From contig JADZBP010000077.1 of the NCBI GenBank assembly GCA_020852055.1, forward strand, positions 1-55,498: DNA of 55,498 nt. The letters run 5' to 3'. The DNA comes from Candidatus Latescibacterota bacterium (lineage in GTDB: Bacteria > Latescibacterota > UBA2968 > UBA8231). Each line of letters opens with the position of its first letter. Within the stretch, counting starts at the first letter, position 1. Below, piece by piece: positions 49,933 through 55,498 of the stretch. The notes under the pieces are model-generated. The model had not been told where the DNA came from, made no database searches, and saw only the letters and a list, made by a program, of their open reading frames with translations. The position numbers and the translations under genes were made by a program.

Positions 49933-50199
49933 ATGAAGGCCAAAACCGCGACCGTGAAGAACCACCTGGGTATCCACGCCCGCCCCTCGGCGCTGGTGGT
50001 GCGCAGCGCCTCCAAGTTCAAGGCGGAGATCTTTTTCTCCAAGGGGGAAACCCAGCGCATTAACGGCAAGAGCATCATGGGGGTGATGATGCTGGCCGCC
50101 GAGCAGGGTTCCGAAATCCTGGTCGAGGCCGAGGGCGAGGACGAAGCCGAGGCGGTGGAGGCCCTGACCCAGCTGCTGGAGAGCAATTTCGAGGTCTAG
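49933..50199 (+). CDS. ptsH: phosphocarrier protein HPr
   Basis: HPr passes phosphate from enzyme I to EIIA proteins. The 88-residue sequence has the phospho-accepting H15 in GIHARPSAL and the regulatory serine region NGKSIMGVMML with S47 in the place of Ser46. This allows control by an HPr kinase, whose gene is not in the window. It ends two bases before enzyme I. The Met at 49933 has GGGAT-like spacing only and a weak SD. No EII sugar components are nearby, so the pair may serve a regulatory PTS. Confidence 0.94.
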   Translation: MKAKTATVKNHLGIHARPSALVVRSASKFKAEIFFSKGETQRINGKSIMGVMMLAAEQGSEILVEAEGEDEAEAVEALTQLLESNFEV

Positions 50200-50200
50200 C

Positions 50201-51949
50201 GTGAAGAAGCCGCGCGAGTACAGGAAGCTGGTGGGCATCGCCGCCGCTCCGGGGGTGGCCATCGGCAGGGCCTTCATCCGCAAGGAGGAGGTGCCCGAGA
50301 TCCCCAAGCGCAAGCTCGACACCGACCAGGTGGAGCTCGAGGCTGAGCGTTTCCTCAATACCCTGCACCAGGTGGGCGACGAGATCCGCCGCACCCAGCG
50401 CCTGGTAGAGATGGAGCACGGCGCCGAGTTGGCGCTGATCTTCGAAGCGCAGTTGTTCATGCTCGACGATCCGGAGATCAAGAAGCAGACCCTGGTGCTG
50501 ATCCGCGAGCGCCAGTACCCGGCCGACCGGGCCTTCTCCGTGACCCTCAAGCAGGCCAAAAAGATGTTTGCGCAGATCGAGAACGAGTACCTGCGCATGC
50601 GGCTGAGCGATGTGATGGACATCGAGCAGCAGGTGCTCATCCGGCTGGCCGGCGGTGAATTGCGCGCCCTCAATGCCCTGCGCGCCAACACCGTGGTGGT
50701 GGCCCACGATCTGCCGCCTTCCGAGGCGGTGCAGCTGGGGCAGCGGCGGGTCAAGGGGTTGATCACCGACGGGGGCGGCGCCAACTCCCACGCCAGTATC
50801 ATCGCCCGCTCGCTGGGGCTGCCCACGGTGGTGGGCACCGAGAGCGCCTCGCGCCAGATCGCCTCGGGCGACATGGTCCTTGTCGACGGCGAAGAGGGGG
50901 TGGTGCACGTCAATCCCACCGCCCCGATCCTGCGCGCCTACCGCAGCCAGGTGCAGCGCCAGGTGCAGCGCCAGCTCGACCTCAGTTCGCGCCGTTCGCT
51001 GCCGGCCCGCACCCGCGACGAACACGAGATTGCGCTGCTGGCCAACATCGACGTGCCCGAAGAGGTGCAGTCGGCCCTTGCCCACGGGGCCCGCGGGGTG
51101 GGCATGTACCGCACCGAGTTGCTCTACCTGGGGTATCGCCTGCCCACCGAAGAGGAGCAGGTGGCCATCTACAGCCGCATCGTCGAGGGTATGGCGCCCC
51201 ATCCGGTGGTGATCCGCACCTTCGACCTGGGGGGTGACAAACTCTCGCATGTGCTCGAAAGCGCTCCCGAAGCCAATCCCTTCCTGGGCTGGCGCGGCAT
51301 CCGCATCTGCCTCGATACCCCGGTGCTGTTCAAAACCCAATTGCGGGCGGTGTTGCGGGCCGGGGTCAAGGGGCAGGCCCAGTTGCTGCTGCCGATGATC
51401 TCCAGCCTCGACGAGGTGCGCCGGGCCCGCGAGGTCCTGCAGGAGGTCGAGGAGGAGCTGCGCCAGGAGGGGGTGCCCTTTGTCGAAGGGTGCAAGCTGG
51501 GGGTGATGGTCGAGGTGCCCTCGGTGGCGCTGCAGGCCGATGCCTTCGCCGAGGAGGTCGACTTCTTCAGCCTGGGCACCAACGACCTGACCCAGTACAC
51601 CCTGGCGGTGGACCGGGGCACGCCCAAGGTGGCCGGGCTCTACGACTCCTTTCACCCGGCGGTGCTGCGCCTGATCGCCATGACCGTGGACAGTGGCCGC
51701 CGGCACGGCATCCCGGTCAGCATCTGCGGCGAGCTGGCCGGCGATCCGCTGGCGGTGCCGCTGCTGGTGGGCCTGGGTCTCGAAAAACTGAGCTTGAGCC
51801 CTGGGTTGATCCCCGAGGTCAAGGAAGTGGTGCGCGCCATTCGCCAGAATGAAGCCCGGGAGCTGGCCGCCGCCTGCCTCGGGATGAAAACCGGGTCTGA
51901 AGTGCGGCAGTGTCTGGAGGAAGCTGCGGCCCGCATCCAAAAAGAATAG
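50201..51949 (+). CDS. ptsI: phosphoenolpyruvate--protein phosphotransferase (enzyme I)
   Basis: Enzyme I takes phosphate from PEP and gives it to HPr. The 582-residue protein has the N-terminal HPr-binding helices, the phosphohistidine H197 in [22 protein letters not shown], and the PEP-binding TIM barrel with [35 protein letters not shown] and the catalytic cysteine in [10 protein letters not shown]. All essential residues are present. The start is GTG at 50201, two bases after the HPr stop, and no N-terminal GAF domain is present, so this is not a PtsP-type nitrogen PTS protein. metK follows after 29 bp. Confidence 0.95.
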   Translation: MKKPREYRKLVGIAAAPGVAIGRAFIRKEEVPEIPKRKLDTDQVELEAERFLNTLHQVGDEIRRTQRLVEMEHGAELALIFEAQLFMLDDPEIKKQTLVLIRERQYPADRAFSVTLKQAKKMFAQIENEYLRMRLSDVMDIEQQVLIRLAGGELRALNALRANTVVVAHDLPPSEAVQLGQRRVKGLITDGGGANSHASIIARSLGLPTVVGTESASRQIASGDMVLVDGEEGVVHVNPTAPILRAYRSQVQRQVQRQLDLSSRRSLPARTRDEHEIALLANIDVPEEVQSALAHGARGVGMYRTELLYLGYRLPTEEEQVAIYSRIVEGMAPHPVVIRTFDLGGDKLSHVLESAPEANPFLGWRGIRICLDTPVLFKTQLRAVLRAGVKGQAQLLLPMISSLDEVRRAREVLQEVEEELRQEGVPFVEGCKLGVMVEVPSVALQADAFAEEVDFFSLGTNDLTQYTLAVDRGTPKVAGLYDSFHPAVLRLIAMTVDSGRRHGIPVSICGELAGDPLAVPLLVGLGLEKLSLSPGLIPEVKEVVRAIRQNEARELAAACLGMKTGSEVRQCLEEAAARIQKE

Positions 51950-51978
51950 ATAACTATCCGTCACGAGGAGAATACAAG

Positions 51979-53151
<1,173 letters not shown>

Positions 53152-53160
53152 TTCAATCCA

Positions 53161-53186
53161 GCGCGGCTGGCGGAAGCCGGCCGCGC
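53161..53186 (+). other. strong hairpin in the metK-lipoprotein spacer
   Basis: An 11-bp stem, GCGCGGCTGGC / GCCGGCCGCGC (one G-U pair), closes a GGAA loop. No T run follows. It sits ten bases after metK and just upstream of the SD for the next gene, so it may stabilise or separate the messages. Confidence 0.5.
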
Positions 53187-53206
53187 GCCAACTAGGAGGA
53201 TCACCC

Positions 53207-55258
53207 ATGAAAAGAACGAGGTTTTCCGGCGCGGCGCGGCGCTGGCGATACCTGGCCTGGAGCGGCGCCCTGCTTCTGGCGCTGGGCGCCGGTTGTGCGG
53301 TGAAGAAGCCCCAGGTCCCCAGGGCCAAATTCCAGGTCAGCATCCCGGTGGCCGACGACCGCACCCTGATGTCCAAGGTGATCGGCGATCGCGACTACCT
53401 CAAGTTGGACGACACCGGTCGTATGGCGCTGGACTTCACCACCCAGTTCGGCAAGGGCGGCCGCCAGGAGATCGGCGACCGGTTGAGCATCAAACCCGCC
53501 GGCGCTGACTTCTCCACCCAGATCGGCGACATCAATCTGCCCGGCCTCGACCTGCCGGCCGTGACCGTCCCGATGGGCGACCTGGTTCCCGGCGCTACCT
53601 CTGGCGCCACCATACCGGTGCCGGCCAGACCCATCAACACCGAGGTGCCGATCAGCGTCGAGAACATCACGCTGGTCGTCATCAAGGAGGGCGGCATCGA
53701 CATCTCCTTCCGCAACGGCCTGCCAGTCGATCTGACCAGCATGAGCCTGACCCTGATCGACCGGGGCGCCGAGGTGAGCGCCATCGACCTGGGCTCAGTG
53801 GCCAAGGGCGCCGCCAAGAGCGGCAGCTTTGAGCTGGCCGGCAAGTCCATCTCCGGCAGCATGATCATCCGGGTGTCGGGCAGCACGGTGGCGGCCGACG
53901 CGGCCACCATCGGCAGCGGCTCCTCGCTGGAGGTGCAGGCTTCGCTGCGGCCCCTGGTGGTCACCGAAGCCGATGCCCTCATCCCGCAGCAGGAATTCGA
54001 CGCCAGCCAGTCCCTGCAATTCCCCGATGACCGCATCCAGGTCACCTCCGCCATCATCCGCGAGGGCCGATTGGCTTTCGAGGTGACCAATAACATCCCC
54101 CTGGTCATGCAGCTCGATATCTCGCTGGACGATCTGAAGAAACCCAACGGCAGCACCAACGTGTTCCGCATCGAACGCCTGAACGAAAACGCCACGGTGA
54201 CGGCGGTCTTCGACCTGGCCGGCAACAACTTTTCCCCGGACAACCCGCTGGAACTGCGTTTCTCCTACGCCGCCAAGACCATCCCCTCGACTACCCCGGC
54301 GCGGATCATCTCGGGCAGCACCATCGGGGTGCGGGCCATCACCGATACCCTGGCCTTCAGCCGGGTGGAGGGGGTGCTCAACCGGCTCTCCCTGCCTATC
54401 CCGGCGGTGGACAAGCAGCTCGACTTCCCCGACGGTCTGGACAACATCGCCCTGAGCAGCACCTCGATGCAGGTGTTCATGACCTCGGCGGTGGGTTTCA
54501 GGAGCACGCTTAACCTGGACATCGCCGGCACCAGCAAGACCGGCCAGCACGGCCAGCTCAACATCAACGCGTTGATCGACCGCGGCGACCCGGACAACCC
54601 CAAACAACTGATCCTGGGTCCCTCTTCCACCGAGCTGACTAGCTTCCTCAATCTGTTGCCTGCCGAATTGACGGTGGATCCCAACGTGCAATTGGGCGAC
54701 GGCCAGGGGGTGGAGGTGATCGAGCCGGACCACTGGGTGCAGTTGGACAGCATCAAGTTCACCGCCCCGGCCCGGCTGCGCATCAGCGCCGACAGCCAGA
54801 TTCGCACCGACCCGCAGCCGCGGGTCTTCAACGACGCCACCGCCCGCGAGCGCATCAACAGCAACCTCGACAGCGCCGCCGTGGTTACCGATATCGAAAA
54901 CCATCTGCCCATCGGGGTGCGGGTGAGCCTGATGGTGGGGGCTACCCGCGACCAGGTTTTCACTAACCCCATTCTGCGTATTCCACACGACGGAGGATTC
55001 GGCATCGAGGCCGCGCCGGTGGACGCCCAAGGGCAGGTCACCCAGAGCCTGAAGAGCACCCAGCGCATCAGCGTCAGCAAGGAAGATGCCCTGGTCTTCC
55101 TGCGCCCGGGCGGGGTCTATACCGGCATTCTCATCGAGCTGGACCAGACCGCCGGCGGTCAGGATATCGATATCCTGGGCAGCGACTACGTCGATGTGAA
55201 GGCGTCGACCCAGGTGTTCCTCGAACTCAACGACGCTCTGGTAAACGGGGGGAATTAA
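53207..55258 (+). CDS. predicted lipoprotein, beta-rich, unknown family
   Basis: The 683-residue product begins with basic residues and a hydrophobic stretch ending LALGAGC (Cys 30), a near-lipobox although the -3 position is Gly, so lipidation is likely but not certain. The remainder is strand-rich with several immunoglobulin-like repeats (for example EVPISVENITLVVIKEGGIDISFRNGLPVDLTSMSLTLIDRG, then AIIREGRLAFEVTNNIPLVMQLDISLDD) and no further cysteine or membrane helix. I recognise no named family. The last base of its stop is also the first base of the ATG of the porin-like gene that follows, suggesting co-expression as an outer-membrane pair. TAGGAGGAT gives a strong SD for the ATG at 53207. 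The role is unknown. Confidence 0.7.
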   Translation: MKRTRFSGAARRWRYLAWSGALLLALGAGCAVKKPQVPRAKFQVSIPVADDRTLMSKVIGDRDYLKLDDTGRMALDFTTQFGKGGRQEIGDRLSIKPAGADFSTQIGDINLPGLDLPAVTVPMGDLVPGATSGATIPVPARPINTEVPISVENITLVVIKEGGIDISFRNGLPVDLTSMSLTLIDRGAEVSAIDLGSVAKGAAKSGSFELAGKSISGSMIIRVSGSTVAADAATIGSGSSLEVQASLRPLVVTEADALIPQQEFDASQSLQFPDDRIQVTSAIIREGRLAFEVTNNIPLVMQLDISLDDLKKPNGSTNVFRIERLNENATVTAVFDLAGNNFSPDNPLELRFSYAAKTIPSTTPARIISGSTIGVRAITDTLAFSRVEGVLNRLSLPIPAVDKQLDFPDGLDNIALSSTSMQVFMTSAVGFRSTLNLDIAGTSKTGQHGQLNINALIDRGDPDNPKQLILGPSSTELTSFLNLLPAELTVDPNVQLGDGQGVEVIEPDHWVQLDSIKFTAPARLRISADSQIRTDPQPRVFNDATARERINSNLDSAAVVTDIENHLPIGVRVSLMVGATRDQVFTNPILRIPHDGGFGIEAAPVDAQGQVTQSLKSTQRISVSKEDALVFLRPGGVYTGILIELDQTAGGQDIDILGSDYVDVKASTQVFLELNDALVNGGN

Positions 55259-55498
55259 TGATGAAAACCGGTAAACTTGCCATCATTGCCGCCCTCCTCA
55301 TCGCCGGGGCTTCTACCCGGTCGGAGGGCTTGGGAGACACCCAGACCCGCGCCCTGTCCCTGTCCCAGGCGTACACCGCCCTGGCCCGGGGGCCGGAAGC
55401 GGTGTTCTGGAATCCGGCCAACCTCGCCCTGCGGGGCGGGCCCCGGTTCCAGTGGGAGATGCTCAACGCCGGCATCTCGCTGATCGCCGAAAACAATG
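55258..55498 (+). CDS. porin-like outer-membrane protein (PorV/DUF5723-like), truncated by window end
   Basis: The first 80 codons are visible. They encode a signal peptide (MMKTGKLAIIAALLIAGASTRSEG) and then ALSLSQAYTALARGPEAVFWNPANLAL. The conserved A.....G.EAVFWNPANL block is shared by PorV/PorQ-like, FadL-like and DUF5723 barrel proteins. Start ATG at 55258 or 55261; the former overlaps the preceding stop in TAATG. The remainder lies outside the window, so family and length cannot be fixed. Confidence 0.75.
   Translation, partial: MMKTGKLAIIAALLIAGASTRSEGLGDTQTRALSLSQAYTALARGPEAVFWNPANLALRGGPRFQWEMLNAGISLIAENN

Overview
The window is high-GC DNA from a bacterium that is probably a Gram-negative member of the Fibrobacterota-Chlorobiota-Bacteroidota (FCB) superphylum or a related candidate phylum. 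The evidence is a TonB-dependent receptor, a large protein ending in a type IX secretion (T9SS) style C-terminal sorting domain, a PorV/PorQ-family porin-like protein, a bacterial geranylgeranylglyceryl/heptaprenylglyceryl-phosphate synthase and several outer-membrane beta-barrel candidates. Strong Shine-Dalgarno sites and the anti-SD at the 16S 3' end argue against a typical Bacteroidota genome. I cannot name the species or phylum. All genes are on the + strand except lysA. I see no insertion sequence, prophage or CRISPR array.

Layout. 1-4186: the 3' part of a 16S gene, a spacer with tRNA-Ile(GAU) only, 23S, 5S and a terminator. 4298-6361: an EF-G-like GTPase. 6540-13761: housekeeping genes yebC-ruvC-ruvA-ruvB-tsaB-rimI, an orphan sugar-type ABC ATPase, holB and rsmA. 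13765-18552: an unknown beta-barrel protein, ilvE and a family-5 peptide-type solute-binding protein. 18554-25561: eight tightly coupled genes built around a MutL-like ASKHA ATPase, a barrel-sandwich/KOW-like protein, a DUF6754 protein and four or five membrane proteins. 25699-34467: a good promoter, then TonB receptor, giant T9SS-type surface protein, PorV-like protein and TPR lipoprotein. 34470-37886: two dipeptide-type permeases coupled to a DUF4038/GH140-like hydrolase. 38103-39374 (-): lysA, divergent from tadA. 39570-40668: tadA, tRNA-Ser(CGA), tRNA-Ser(GGA), tRNA-Ala(CGC) and a Bacillus-type large SRP RNA with an Alu domain. 40704-53151: dnaX, recR, pgsA, pgpA, recA, recX, alaS, GGGP synthase, PHP phosphatase, HPr, enzyme I and metK. 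53207-55498: a lipoprotein candidate and the start of a porin-like protein cut by the window end.

How the genes fit together. The ruv, recR, recA and recX genes, with holB and dnaX, serve recombination and replication. tsaB, rimI, tadA, alaS, rsmA, the EF-G-like GTPase, the tRNAs and the SRP RNA serve translation and protein export. The solute-binding protein at 16720 and the permeases at 34470-36621 probably form one peptide-type importer split over 16 kb, with no matching ATPase pair in the window. The best candidate for an undescribed system is the MutL-like/DUF6754 membrane locus at 18554-25561. No B12-dependent mutase gene accompanies the MutL homologue, and the gene overlaps suggest one translationally coupled complex. 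A second candidate is the TonB receptor, T9SS cargo, PorV and TPR set, whose cargo gene contains an AT-richer internal segment.
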